Shown: positions 11,537 to 29,520 of the stretch, piece by piece | Position numbering within the stretch: the first letter of the stretch is position 1 | How the letters are laid out: every line of letters begins with the position of its first letter | Source of the DNA: Heliocidaris erythrogramma | Taxonomy: Eukaryota; Echinodermata; Echinoidea; Camarodonta; Echinometridae | Direction of reading: 5' to 3' | NCBI GenBank assembly: GCA_025617745.1 | Contig: CM046868.1 | Location: 20,460,608 to 20,524,607 of the forward strand | DNA: 64,000 nt | Translations under genes and position numbers: made by a program | Notes under the pieces: model-generated | Databases searched by the model: none | Seen by the model: the letters and a program-made list of their open reading frames with translations, nothing else | What the model was told of the DNA's origin: nothing

Positions 11537-11589
11537 TATTAGACCATCCATGTCATTCACAAATAGCTTGTTAGCTCGAACGAAGCCGC

Positions 11590-11930
11590 CGGGTTTGGCC
11601 CCACAGCCCCCCCCCCCCCTCCACAAAGGGCCCCAATAAGTCGGGTCGATTTCGACCCATCTAACGTATGCGCCAAATTTTGTCAGAAGGAAGGTGTATG
11701 ACTATACATTACCAAAACACAAAAAATGGCAAAATTTTCCATCGGGATGGGTTGTCAGACCGCCCCTAAAAATTTAAAAAGGCCCATGGATCAAATTTTG
11801 TCAGAAGGAAGAGGCATGGGTGTACATTACAAAAATATCAAAACTGAAAAATATTTCCATCGGGAAGAGGGTGTAACATGACCCTGAAAAAACACAAAAG
11901 TGCCCCATAACCAAGCTTTCCTGCCCAAAA
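11590..11930. repeat. Dispersed repeat with AAATTTTGTCAGAAGGAAG units
   Basis: Two diverged units of about 115 bp each contain AAATTTTGTCAGAAGGAAG, then ACATTACAAAA, then CCATCGGGA, then a GTCAGAC-like end. The same family appears on the opposite strand at 43080-43450. It begins next to a run of 13 C. Confidence 0.6.
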
Positions 11931-12210
11931 TGCGCTGGATGTAGAGAAAACCCCTTTTTGGCATTATAACCCTTAATAACTCCAATGTGTATAATTCAAT
12001 TCAGGTCAACTTCACCTAGTACAATCTTGAGTATTGTAACTTTCTTGGGATGCAATTTGGTGTCAAATAATCATTTCAATAATAAGCTATTAAATTGTGA
12101 AAATTGTATTGCTTTCTTAAAAGTAGGCAAATTATATTGTCAGGATTATGTAAAAACACCCATTGTCCATCTGCACCTGTTTGACAATTAAGGCATAATA
12201 GAAAGCTTGC

Positions 12211-12925
12211 AATAATAATAATAGTGTATATTTATAGAGCGCACACACCGTCCAAAGACGCTCATGGCGCTAGCCCAGCAACAGTTCTCTTATACCTGGC
12301 AAATAAACACATACATGTGCACATATATCTACCTACATACATATATAAATAAGCCTACATACTCTACATATCCACAAATCAACCCACAACCCACAAAAAA
12401 ACCCCAAAACAAAAAATTTACATCACTCATCGGAATTCTTAGCAACATCCCGTTGGGGCCTGGTGCCCCCTTGCTTGCTGCTCCGTTCACCAACAATTTA
12501 AGGGTCAAGCCCGGTCGGCTCAGTACTCACAGGAGCTCTGGCATAAAGAGGGCACCATTCCCCAACAGGCAGCCAATTAAACCAACGAACAATGACAAGA
12601 ACAAGATTTAGATAATATATATAAGAAAATATTTAATTTCTCATAAATCATTGGGTTATTTTTTAGGATACTATATGTTAAACAGAAAAGTCTTAAGGTG
12701 CTCTTTGAAAGTAGCATGTTTTTTAGTACAGCGAAGTGACTGAGGAAGTTGATTCCACAACTTGGCTGCAGCATGTGAGAAGGCCCTATCCCCCCATGAG
12801 TATCGGGTACGGGGAATATGCAACAAATCATCACTTCCAGCAAGGTATGTAATTAACACATGAATAGTAACTTTCAGAGCCCAGATACTATTAAAGCAAG
12901 CCCCTCTATTATGTCTTGTCAAACA
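12211..12925 (-). mobile_element. 5'-truncated CR1/L2-type LINE: C-terminus and 3' tail
   Basis: The minus-strand frame 12922-12671 ends in motifs typical of the C-terminus of CR1/L2-type reverse transcriptases: GDRAFSHAAAKLWNQLPQSL and FKEHLKTFLFN. It is followed by a 3' UTR and a tail of ATT repeats (12211-12223). The last 70 bp (GCCATGAGCGTC, GCGCTCTATAAATAT, then ATT units) closely resemble the ends of SINEs in this window. Confidence 0.75.
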
Positions 12926-12943
12926 GGCAAATGGACAATTCCA

Positions 12944-13080
12944 TCTATCATCTTTTCTTTCCTTATGTATTTCTTTGTTTTTCCTTTAATCTATCATCTT
13001 TTCTTTCCTTATGTATTTCTTTGTTTTTCCTTTAATCTATCCCCTTCTCTTTAGTTATGTATTTCTTTGTTTTTCCTTTT
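12944..13080. repeat. Three-copy tandem repeat, period 53 bp
   Basis: Pyrimidine-rich units containing TTATGTATTTCTTTG follow one another. The first two copies are nearly identical and the third is diverged. Confidence 0.75.
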
Positions 13081-14123
13081 CTATTATTGTCCCTTCCCTG
13101 GTTGTACTCTTTGGTGCACATAGCACTGCTGTGCTGGTGATCGTGAGTGAGGGTGTGCTGACGACTTAGGCTCTTTCACCAGAGCAGTTCTAGATTTTTT
13201 TTGCGAAAATGGCTAAACAGTTGTGTAAAAAAAATATGCGCAGTGGGGCAAGAGACGTTATCCCTTGATGGCGAAAAAAAGTTTCCGTATTATCAGGTAG
13301 GCCAATGTTGGTTTATATCATTTGCCTTTTTTCTGACACTTTGGGGACTTGAAAATGATTAATCTTCTTTTTGCTTCAATTAAGGAAATAAATCCGCGAC
13401 TGCTTCCTCCATGACAGATCACGTTTTCATAATAAGGTATTCTTTTTAAAACAAATTTACTTGAGCATATTTTGTGTATCCTTTTGAAAATGTTTGACAT
13501 TTTGATAAAGCAAACAAAGAAGAAATGTTCTCGATCGAGGAAGATGTGATGGAAATCACATTAATAATGTTGTTCGGAGTTACTAAGGGTGTCACCTCAC
13601 TAGAAACATTGAAAAGTGACATAATCATATCACATGCAAACATACTACGTATAATCATATCACACAAAATAACTTCATATTAAATCAAATTGAACCAGTT
13701 CACTTGGCATTAAATCGGTTCACATCACCCCAGTCTCATCAATTTTATCACTTCGATGTAATATACTCATTTCCACCACTGACTCGGTTGTCTGTTAATA
13801 CAAATTGCAATCACATTCCCTTTCCAGTATAAACGAAATTTGCCAAAGTTTAAGTTTTGGTATTCATGCATCAAAAAAAAAAAAGACAGACATGATACTG
13901 ATTAGCAGCTGATAAGGCTTTGTTTCAGTCATATCTGTCTAGTTGTTTCCTTAATAGGGCTGTGCTTACAGACATGTCCAACAAGCTCAATATCACAAAC
14001 TGTCTTACACACCTTTGCATCCATGCCTTTTTCACACAGACAAACATCACAGAGTACATTCTGTTCATGCACAATCAATTATACAATGTTCAATATCTCA
14101 ACATCCATCACCGATAAATTGTA
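13081..14123. other. No gene recognised
   Basis: AT-rich DNA. A short doublet of ATAATCATATCACA occurs near 13621-13664. Open frames are below 75 codons and show no known motif. Confidence 0.4.
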
Positions 14124-14131
14124 CATTAACT

Positions 14132-14441
14132 CAGGGGCGGATCCTGGATTTTGTATAAGGGGGGGGGGGGGCACACAAATGTAGGTTTGTCAACTTTTGG
14201 AAAAGGGAGACCCGTATTTTTCTTTTTTTTTTTTTTTGGGGGGGGGGGTCTCGACAGCTCTCGAAAAGTCGCTCAGTGGAGGGGGGGGGGGTTATGGGGG
14301 TCCAGTTTCCCTTCATAATTCTCTAACAAGCAACAACAACAAAAAAAGTTTTAGTTCTAAAGGGGGGGGGGCACAATGCATACTTTTCTTCCAAGGGGGG
14401 GGGGGGCACGGCCCGGATGTGCCCCCCTAAATCCGCCACTG
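14132..14441. mobile_element. hAT-type MITE with G-rich interior
   Basis: The ends CAGGGGCGGATCCTGG and its partner TAAATCCGCCACTG form an imperfect terminal inverted repeat of the CAGTGGCGGATCTAG type. Flanking 8-mers are CATTAACT (14124-14131) and CTTTAACT (14442-14449), matching at 7 of 8, as expected for an older hAT insertion. The 310-bp interior is dominated by five or more G runs. No transposase. Confidence 0.75.
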
Positions 14442-15216
14442 CTTTAACTGATCAAAGTACTCTACATATGAACAGGACAACACAATCAGAACAGCTCACA
14501 CACTGATTCATTCAACGCATTATTGCAACACGAATTATAGATAAACTATATAGATGATATATGGAAGACTGATGTGAACGGCTTTCAGTACTTTTATTGA
14601 TATGAATACTAAACCATAAAAAGTTACATTCCAACTAATTCTAGAAAAAAAAATGAATTCACAAAAAAAATTGCCGTCGCCGATCAAATTTTTAAATATC
14701 TTTTGACTGTTTCTTATGTCTTTCTCTGCTGAATTTCATATCAATTTATCAATCCCTTAGATCTTATCCAGTTGACTTTCCATAAACGAGGATCCATGAT
14801 GTTAATGAATCGAACATACAACATAACAATCTTGGTTTTTACGGCACGTTAGGCGCTCTCGAGGCATACCCCCCTCTAGGGGTGACCCGTCATACAGTGG
14901 GCATGATCTTACAAGATGTTCGACAGAAGAGGTTGACGTCACAATAAATCTATAAGTAATTCTCTAAAATAAATATAGAATCTACAGGGCTCCGACTACA
15001 GATTGCACAAAGAAAAAATGCCAATGTCAGCCCTCCGACCAGCGAGCCCTTATCCGTTGATGTAAGACATGACACAGACTATACGCTTAAAAATAAGAAA
15101 GAGAGAGGGGGAGAGAGAGAGAGAGTGAGCAAATTTACATAAAAAAGAAATTACTAAACCTTTTTGAGACATGGTTTGTGGGTCGTGTGACGCATGGTGT
15201 AAGAAAAAAGACGCGC
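14442..15216. other. Downstream flank of the actin gene
   Basis: AT-rich, with a GA-rich tract at about 15099-15126. A second minus-strand AATAAA at 14593-14598 is a possible distal poly(A) signal for actin. No other gene was seen. Confidence 0.4.
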
Positions 15217-15222
15217 TTTATT
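15217..15222 (-). terminator. Candidate actin poly(A) signal AATAAA
   Basis: The minus strand reads AATAAA 137 bp past the actin stop codon. It would give a short 3' UTR. A more distal copy lies at 14593-14598; transcript ends decide which is used. Confidence 0.5.
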
Positions 15223-15358
15223 GTAAAGGAGTTGCATGGTGTTACCAAGATAGATAATCTGGACTAAGGTCTAGGTGCAGGTTTAAGTTTAACCTAGCCT
15301 GCGCGCCGATAGTGTCTTTGAGTCCATCTTGGTGTTGATTGGGGCGGGAGCGAGATGT

Positions 15359-21322
<5,964 letters not shown>

Positions 21323-21345
21323 GAGTTGGGAGGTGGAGGTTCTGA

Positions 21346-21353
21346 CTTATATA
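21346..21353 (-). promoter_or_regulatory. Actin TATA box
   Basis: The minus strand reads TATATAAG, with flanking CCGGTATATAAGTC. It lies about 65 bp upstream of the leader donor, so an exon of about 45 nt is expected. A CArG-like decamer CCATATTCGG, one mismatch from the SRF-site consensus, is at 21625-21634 on the same strand. Regulation by SRF is inference. Confidence 0.6.
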
Positions 21354-22930
21354 CCGGATCGACTCTGTCTTTTCTGCGAAACCCCAATCGACCCTGCCCA
21401 TTTTAGGCTACAATCTGCATCCCGACATAAACGGGACTTCGTGTACCTAATCGGACGGGCGCGGGAAACCACCACGCCCTGAGAGTGGCCCGCGGTGATT
21501 TTGTCATGAATATCGCATGAATATTAATGATTTTGAATATTCATAGAGATGTTTCTCGGAAGCGGTGGATGGGGCGGCCAATGAGAGTGGGACGACCTAT
21601 GTTTGGATCAACCAAGACGGCCAACCGAATATGGCATCGGGGAACCGATAGTCGAGAAGGTGAATGTAAAGGAAGGCGGAATGTAGTAGGAGGTATGTAT
21701 GGACAAGTCCCCAGCTCCCCACAGCGCGCGGCGGCTGGGATAGATACAGGAAAGCATTATATCCCGCTGGCAAAAATGTTCTGCCATAGTCCCACATGCA
21801 CAAATCTGTCGTTCACTCTTCTATACTCCCAGTGGCTGTATACATACAGCGTATGTTCTCAATTTATAGAGACAGGGAACAGTTGTAATTTAACCTTTCG
21901 CTTCAATTAAGCAATATTGGCACCCAACCAGAAAGTACTATATATTTGCAATATGTATCAATGCAGCTTGTAATGTTTTCACTTTCTTTTGGGATATAAC
22001 TTGCAGTATATTTCTAAATATCATAGTTTTTTTTAAATTTACAAACAACAGGCTTAATCGTAATTGAGAATGAACTAATTGATATGTTAAGCAACAGAAC
22101 TCACTTTTAACAGCTGCAACGAAATTTGCAAGTCTTGATTTTAGTACTCTATTTCTGTATGATTTCCTTTTTGTCATTTGCAATTTTTCAAATATTCTGT
22201 ACAAAAAACATATTTATGCATTATAGAAAACCGTTAATAGTGCTAATTATTATGATTGTACTTCATAAATCCAATCATAATTACAACATAAGTATAGGCC
22301 TATACATTTGCATTATTATTATTAATATCGAGAGTGTTTTAAACACGGATATCCCTCGATGTATGTGAAGATGGCTTGGAAAGTAGAGCAAGAAAGGGGT
22401 GCATGAGAGGGAGCTATACTGTGATTATTCCGGTTCTGCCATATTATGAAAAGATAGTTATAGTGATACACCCAGGTTCAGCAAATCGTAATGTACACTA
22501 ATACTCTAGCTATAGGTACAAACCATTGACTGGTAGAAAATGATTCATTCTGAAGCTATCTTTCAAGTGCCCTATAGCCTATAGGCAAGCCGTGCGTGTG
22601 GGTCGTATAGCAAAAGGGACATCCCCTGTTTCTAAAAGGAGTTCAAAATTCGGAGTACAAGTGAGATACCTATTTCTCAGAACTTTACCTCGAACTCCAG
22701 CCGTGTCGGTTTCCCAGAAATACAACCAAACCGACATACTCTTTCTCTGTATACATGACACTATATCGCGACTATCATCGTCGTTTCAGAAGAAAAAAAA
22801 CATACTTTACAAAATAACAACCTAATATTAAGATATTACAGAATGATAATTATTGTCGATATTGAATCTTTGCAGTTGGCCTATCTTTGTATCATCTTAA
22901 TCCTTCTTAGTCAAAAGATTATTGTGTCTG
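21354..22930. other. Actin upstream region and intergenic DNA
   Basis: Immediately upstream is a relatively GC-rich block (21400-21800) with repeated ATGAATATTCAT-like words near 21507-21545. Beyond 21900 it becomes AT-rich. No gene was recognised; the 60-codon frames near 22579-22825 match nothing known to me. Confidence 0.4.
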
Positions 22931-23085
22931 TTACAATAATGATAATAATAATAATGATAGTAATAATCATAATAATAATAATGATAATAATAAGAATAAG
23001 AATAAGAAAAAGAAGAAGAAGAAAAAGAAGAAGAAGAAGATTTATCGTAATAATGATAATAATAATGATTATAATATCAACAACA
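22930..23085. repeat. Compound AAT/GAT/GAA microsatellite
   Basis: AATAATGAT units grade into AAGAAGAAG and back to AATAATGAT. The isoleucine- and arginine-rich open frame across it is an artefact. Confidence 0.85.
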
Positions 23086-23089
23086 TTAA

Positions 23090-24700
23090 CTATAATGACA
23101 ATTTAAAGATTTAGGGAAATCCTAAACTTTCGAAACTATGAAGTGATATAGCTGACAAAGAAGTAGATTAGTAGAATGCAGATGTAGAATGCAGCCTATA
23201 GAGATACTGATTTGGAAGAAGAAGAAAAAAAATGGAATAGAGAATTTCTTTGTTGTTGTTGTTTTATGTGCTTGCTTGCTGTTGTTGGTGGTGTTATTGC
23301 CTTTCGAACAATTTAACGCCCATGTACTATACGTGTTCACAATTTTCTCACCTTGGATCATTAACGAAATCTCACAGTTCATTCGCGAAATCGTTAAAAG
23401 TATGTGAAAGATAGTATACAATTGAAATGCTTGGTCAGAAGAAAAAAAAACATTAGGCATTATAGCTTATAACCGATTCTGTTCTCGTTACTCTCTTGGC
23501 ACACATGTGTATACGATCCGAACTCCATGGCAACGACAAGCCATCTTCCACGAGCCGTCCGTTCAAGGACGGCTACGCACGTGCCTATCCATATTAGGGC
23601 ATGGGGTGGTAGCAGGCACGCGGGTCATACATTATTCATTGGAAGCGCTCCCAGTTCTCTCAATGAAATGTCTGAGAGAAATTTTATTTTAAATAAAATT
23701 GAATTCATATGCCATATTTTCGAGTAGCGATTCTTTCAAAAGGAACACAATTGGTGGAATTTTTCTTCTGAATTGAAAACCTTAGTAATATTATGTTTCA
23801 TCTCTGCCGAACTTATTTACTACATTTATGAGTAAGATAATTATAAAACAAATGATTGTTAAAATACATTTTGTAAATACACTAATTAGTATTTATGTGG
23901 GAAGGGGTAAGGTTGAATACAGTAGCAAGAGAAAGGTATACTGAGTGAAGTGGAAAAGAAAATAGAAAGAGAGTCAGCGTTTCCGATAATTTATGGGGGA
24001 GAATCTAGAAAATGAATAAAACGCCACAAGAATTCTACAAGATGAACAGTGCCAAAAGTTGAGTTATAATTCAACCTCAAAGCCGACATACTGATGTACT
24101 AGTAAACTCCTCTCACATTCATGAGAACATATTACATATTCATAACTCCTCATGAGTATTCATCAGGTGTGGAGGTCACGTTGGTAGCCCGTGTGCACAC
24201 TCGCTGTGCTCATAAATGGTAAATGGGGCTTAGTCGGGGGAAGGGAGAAAGATCCTACTTGCATTCCTGTGGTAGTATGTCCATTTGAAGACATAACAAG
24301 CATCCTTCGAAAAAGTGAAAGAGAGAAAAAAAAGCGAAAGGATCTTTTTTTTAAATGATGAATAAAAGCTGCAACATGTCATCTCGACTGTCATTATCAC
24401 TCAATTCCAACCACAACTCGTAACGTATGCGTGGATCGTGTGTGGCTTGCAGGTTGACATACATCAGGCGTTCTAATTTAAGAGTCCCATATTTTCATTT
24501 GTTAAAAAAAGCTTCCCATTTCTAAGTGCAATTTATGAATACCGTGATATCTATATTCATTTAATGAGTCCCATCAATATCTAGAATTTGAGGAGTACTA
24601 CGATAATACAGTTTTCGTACTGGGTAAGGAACAAAAGGTAAAGGCATCTTTACAGCATATAAACAATTGGAAGTGGAAGTAGAAAATTATTTAATAAAGT
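23090..24700. other. No gene recognised
   Basis: Mixed AT-rich intergenic sequence. A moderately GC-rich patch lies at 23500-23660. No motif or repeat was identified. Confidence 0.35.
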
Positions 24701-24846
24701 TTGACGAGGAGTGGAGAATGTGCACTGTAATGTGCAGAATCGCAACTGAATCCAGTGACCGGCTAATAATGCTGTAAGCGCTTTGGTCGGTTACATTGTA
24801 ACTGGTAAGGCGCTATAAAAGAAACAGCTATTATTATTATTATTAT
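24701..24846 (+). mobile_element. SINE 3' half
   Basis: GGAGTGGAGAATGTGCA, GTGACCGG, TAAGCGCTTTGG and GGCGCTATAAAAGAAAC occur in the same order as in the SINE at 3921-4165. The element ends in six ATT units. The tRNA-like head is missing. Confidence 0.7.
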
Positions 24847-24915
24847 ACAGTTTCGCGAATGAAAACTAAAGTAGCAAATCAATTTTAACAGCGGTTTTAA
24901 GATATAAGAAGAAAG

Positions 24916-25090
24916 AGTCGCGATGGCTCAGTGGTCGCGTAACTGAGAGGACCCGCGGGTTCGAAACCAAGTGGATGGGCTAGTGCCCTTTGGTAAGGAA
25001 TTTATCTTCATTACCAAGTCCCTCGGAGAGGACTTAAAGCCGCCGGTATCTTGGTTGCTTACTTGTAAGCATCACATGCTTTCTTAGCAG
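24916..25090 (+). mobile_element. tRNA-derived SINE, second family
   Basis: A box GATGGCTCAGTGG (24921-24933) and B box GGGTTCGAAACC (24957-24968) mark a tRNA-like head. The body contains AGTGCCCTTTGGTAAGG and CCAAGTCCCTCGGAGAGGAC. A reversed copy lies at 57172-57336. The body differs from the 3921 family after the CTTTGG motif. Confidence 0.75.
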
Positions 25091-25655
25091 TCAGGTAAAT
25101 TAAATCATCAGACCTTTTCAAACCTTTTCAACCTGTCACGATGGTCCATTTTGTAATTACATACACATTAATTTTGCTTTCATCGTGTCAATAATCCGGA
25201 AGAGTATGTCACTAACTATAGTGCAGAGGCGTCGTTTGTCTTTGGAATGGAGGAGGGGGTGACAAAAAAATTAATCATAAGCATATAAATTGTAAATATA
25301 CTAAAATTAACAAAAATAAAGTTGATGAATATATATATTACTGGATGGTGTATTAGGGAGACACTCAACAATGAGGTTAATTCCGTGATAATAGGGACTG
25401 GTGTATTAGGGAGACGCGAGGACAAATAAATAAGACAAAATTGTCTCACAAAGACACCGTACATGGGTGTGTGTGTTTGTGTGTCTGTGTATGTGTATAT
25501 ATACACACTAATTTTTCAACATTTGCAAAAAATTCAAAAAAGGGAGGACAGCTCTGGGGAACTTTGATTTAAGTTACGCAACCATTATTCTCTCATTTCC
25601 CTTTACATTGTATTTATTTCCTCGAGAGGTGCCAAAGCTGTTGTATATGTTATTT

Positions 25656-25657
<2 letters not shown>

Positions 25658-25710
<53 letters not shown>
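25658..25710. repeat. TA dinucleotide microsatellite
   Basis: Pure alternating AT, about 26 units, just left of the 25748-26011 element. Confidence 0.85.
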
Positions 25711-25715
<5 letters not shown>

Positions 25716-25747
25716 TTTAAAAATATGTAAAAAAGGGGGTATAATCT

Positions 25748-26011
25748 TGCATTATATTGCCATTTCAGATTCAAATTTATTGTCCCCATTTTCTAAACGA
25801 GCACTTTCTTTCTTCAGAGACAGGATGATTGAAAAAAAGGAGAAAAGAAATTGTTGATAACAAATTTTTTTTTTTTTTCAGAATGGAACAAACTTTGGTA
25901 ATCGCCGAAAAAGTAATATTTGTTATACTCCGTCCTGTCCCTGAAGAAAGAACGTGCTCGTTTCGAAAATGTGGACAATAAATTTGAATCTAAATTGGCA
26001 ATATAATGCAT
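25748..26011. mobile_element. MITE with about 80-bp terminal inverted repeats
   Basis: The left end TGCATTATATTGCC, TTCAAATTTATTGTCC, AACGAGCAC and TTCTTTCTTCAG are mirrored at the right end with few mismatches. The loop is about 100 bp and non-coding. Superfamily and target duplication are not evident. Confidence 0.8.
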
Positions 26012-26178
26012 TACACATTACACCAATAAGTGGACTTGCGGAATAACGTTATTTATTTTATTTATACCCGTATATAATTTTTTATTCAGTCTAGTCTCTC
26101 TCTCTCTCTCTATCTATATATAGACGGTAATTAGTGTATAAAAAATCCTCCGCCACGGACGATAGTAAATAAACTTAA

Positions 26179-27076
26179 AGGAGAATTAACCCCTGATTAC
26201 AAATTTACTTATATTGGAAGGTGTAATATATTCCTACTTATTGGCCTAAATCATTTTCTAATAAGATATCAGAAAAAGGTATAAAGATATTCCAACACCC
26301 GGTATCGTCTCCTACTCATTTACATGGGGGCTGCCATTTTCTTGCTGATTTGGAGTTGTACATGAACTATTGAGAAATGTTCCAGTCAGGAAGATATTTT
26401 GAATCCAAATCCTAAATTGATTTTCTTCATTACCTAAAATCCCATATGTGACGAAAAATATAAAGTGGGTGTTTACATGTATTATAAAAATTAAATCTTT
26501 ATAATGATACTTTTAAATTGTCTGGTTTTGCTTAACAAAAATCTATTTTCTTGGGTTTGCCAAACAGAGCAGAACATAATATATGCAGCATGCATTCCGA
26601 CTTTACAAGTCCATTATCCGAAAGCAGGTGAATGCATAGTTTGCCGCTATAGATGCACAGGGAAGAAGCATCCATAAAATTTGAATTAATTTGCTCCGTC
26701 CCATACGTCCAGTATCGAGAAAATAGATTTCTATTAAGCGAATATCGATTTTCAACAGAAATATATAAGGAAATCTTCAGTTTAAAAATAAATTGACATA
26801 TCTATTCTATATTTTTAATCTCAAATGGGTTTTTAATTTTGAAAAAGGCAATTGAGCATTTGGATTAAGAAAATCTTCTTGTACACATAAACAAAATGGC
26901 AGCCCCCATGTGCTGCTAGCAGGCGATACATATTGCTAGCAGCTGGTAAATTTTGCTCAGAAAATCTTGATTCGTATCGATCTCGTATATTTTGACGCGA
27001 AGCCATATAGTCTAACAAGTAGGAATAAATAACACCTTTGAACACTATCGTCTTTATTTTTGAGCGTAATTCTCCT
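26179..27076. mobile_element. piggyBac-like non-autonomous element, copy 1
   Basis: The ends are AGGAGAATTA and TAATTCTCCT, and TTAA directly flanks both sides (26175-26178 and 27077-27080), the target duplication expected of piggyBac-type transposons. The 898-bp interior has no transposase but two near-mirror segments containing ATGGGGGCTGCCATTTT. An inverted, closely similar copy lies at 31219-32122. Superfamily assignment rests on TTAA and is inference. Confidence 0.75.
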
Positions 27077-27139
27077 TTAAAAGAAGCGGAATGAAAAGTC
27101 GACGAGACTGCAACATTCACTATAACCGGTTTATTCATA

Positions 27140-28060
27140 TATATACATGGTCACCATTTGACATGATCATATGATAATGTAAATGAAAGGGTTTAATGAT
27201 CTGTTACCATGTTAATAGTAAATGTTCAATGTCAGAAGTTGGTCACATGTCAATGATAACAACAAGATAAAAACCTGTCTATGTGAAAAATGTATATGGT
27301 GCTCATCGATTTATGCTAATGAGCCTTAATTCTGGACCGATTTTTCTCAAATCCAATACATTTTCTTAATAAAATTTCAACATTTCCTATATAATTACAC
27401 TTGACCTCTGTTATTATTATTATTTTTTAATCATGAAGTGATTTTAATACCCCCCTTCGATACCATAACTCTTTTCAGACTAAATTGACCCCTGCACCCC
27501 CCCCCCCCAAAAAAAAAGAAGATAAATAGAAATAAAATCATCGACTTCCTCTCAATCAAAGAACATTGATGACATAAAAATGCCATCAGTTTTGTGCAGT
27601 CTTTGATACAAATTTCTTTTATTGACGTCGCATTTTACACTCGCGCTTACTAACCTGCCCTCTCCCCAATTAAAAAAATTAATGCACACAAAACACGTAA
27701 AAATTCGGATTTTATAAACTTCCCTGAGACACTATCCGTCCCTTTGGCTGTACCCTATACTATTGAAATAGGCAAGAACACATATTGATAACGCTGCGAA
27801 CATTTGGCTTCCTACGTCTTCCAGCCGATTGACTAAAATCCTCACCCCCCCCCTTTTTTTTTTAATTTCTGGATTCGCCTCTGACTGAGTTTATGCGTTT
27901 TATCGAATAATGCCATTGGTTTGCCTGATTATTAAAATGTATCCACTTCAGTTCCTGGATGTATTTGATTTGAAATCCAGACAATTCTCACTTAATTATT
28001 TTATCGCATTACCCTACACCACTCATGATTTAGAAAAAAAATAGATGTTGGATATAATAA
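27140..28060. other. No gene recognised
   Basis: AT-rich with C runs near 27498 and 27845. A TCTGGATTCGCCTCTG word at 27869-27884 resembles one hAT-type end, but no partner end was found. Confidence 0.35.
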
Positions 28061-28067
28061 GGGGGAA

Positions 28068-28150
28068 AAGGAGAGAGAGAAAAAGAGAGAGGGGAAGAGA
28101 GAGAAAGAAGCGAGGGAAATAGAGAGAGAGAGAGAGAGAGAGAGAAAGAA
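28068..28150. repeat. GA-rich microsatellite
   Basis: Purine tract of GAGAGA with AAAGA interruptions. Confidence 0.85.
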
Positions 28151-28697
28151 AAGGGGTGTACAATAATTAACAAGGACAAAAACTGATTAGCTATCTAGTT
28201 TTAGACAGATATATAAAGACTCGATAGTATTGTGAAGTCGGTTTTGTTTTTGTTCACATTTTCTACATTATAATAAACTAACTGAGATAAATAAAATAAA
28301 CAATATGAACGCTGATGGTTATGTTTAAAAAGTATTATGTTTAGAAGGAATCATTGCACAGACTACATGTGAAGACTAACCAAATATGAAATCACTTTTC
28401 TTTGTGAGTATAGTCATCAAAACAATTCCCAAACCGAGAATAACTAATGTGGGACACTTTCTGAGTAAAATCTGCCTACCTGAAAGGCTTTGCTCATTCA
28501 TGTTTGAGTACCAAAAAAATCGGACGTTTACTGAATCTCTGTTACCCTACCTCAGTCCAAGAACGTGTTGATTTCAATGGAAGCAAAAAAAAGACCCCCA
28601 GAAAACCCGATTTAAAATGTTTTAGCTGAACGTCTCGAAACTAAAAAGAAAACAGAAGACTTTTTTTAGTCCCCTGTTTTATGGAGACAAGCAACCT

Positions 28698-29261
28698 GGG
28701 CCCATGTGCATAAAAGGCTACTAGGCCTAGTTGGCAGCTACAATGGACTTAAGTTGCTTACTAAGCCTAGATGATTACTAATTGTGATGCATAAAACCCA
28801 ACTAGATATAGTAACATTCTAAAATTCTGGCAAAAGTTAGAGTTGATCTGGGGTACCTCTAAGTCACTAGATGACAACGAATCAGTCTGCCTTTGGACAC
28901 CGTCCTGACAACATGGCTCGTAGAATCATGGATCTAGTTGAACTGCGTCGTCAAATAAGAAAAGAACGCGTCTTCCGAGACAGTGAGTTATGCTCATTTG
29001 GAATGTGGTTCGAAGCTCAAACACAATAATCTTGTCTACAAGCCTATTGTATCTGACATAATCACCTCCTCTCCAAGGCCATAGCACCCAAATCATTTAC
29101 AAACCAAATTGTCCTAGTATGCAACTAGTAAGCAATGTGCCTAGTGAGGTTTTATGCAACACAAATTAGTTGCCAACTCCGTAGGTATAAACTAGGGAAT
29201 TTATAATCTTACTAAGCACTAGTTGCCAGCTAAACTAGTAGCCTTTTATGCACATGGGCCC
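28698..29261. mobile_element. TIR element GGGCCCATGTGCATAAAAGG
   Basis: The left end GGGCCCATGTGCATAAAAGG and onward to CTACTAG is exactly mirrored at the right end (CTAGTAGCC to GGGCCC), about 27 bp. Subterminal CTAGTTGGCAACTA-like words occur in both orientations. A 37-codon plus-strand frame starts at 28913 (MARRIMDLVELRRQIRKER), which looks like the start of a Harbinger-type transposase; this is a tentative resemblance. No clear target duplication was found. Confidence 0.75.
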
Positions 29262-29267
29262 TGGGCT

Positions 29268-29520
29268 CCTATTCATAAACCCTACTTAGCTAGTTGGCGA
29301 CTAAATGCTCCCTAGTTGTCAACTAGACACCTTGCTAAGTTATAGTTGACAGCTAAGCCCTGTTCATAATGCCTAGTTGGCAACTAAATTGTCTCTATAG
29401 TTGTCAACCAACTCTACGCTAGTTGGCAACTAGATCGAAATCACTTTTCTTTGTGAGTATAGTCATCATGGTATTTATAAAACCTGACTAAGTTTAGCTG
29501 GCAACTAAATTTTGTTTAAA
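29268..29520. repeat. CTAGTTGGCAACTA-rich segment
   Basis: Several direct and inverted copies of TAGTTGGCAACTA occur, as in the subterminal parts of the adjacent element. An exact 30-bp stretch beginning GAAATCACTTTTCTTTG (29434) also occurs at 28388, outside that element. Confidence 0.6.

Noticed and set aside
22843..23106. Plus-strand frame of 87 codons, nearly all I, M, R and K
   Set aside because: It is the translation of an AAT/GAA microsatellite.
27440..27890. hAT element ending at TCTGGATTCGCCTCTG
   Set aside because: Only one end-like motif was found, with no partner end or 8-bp duplication.
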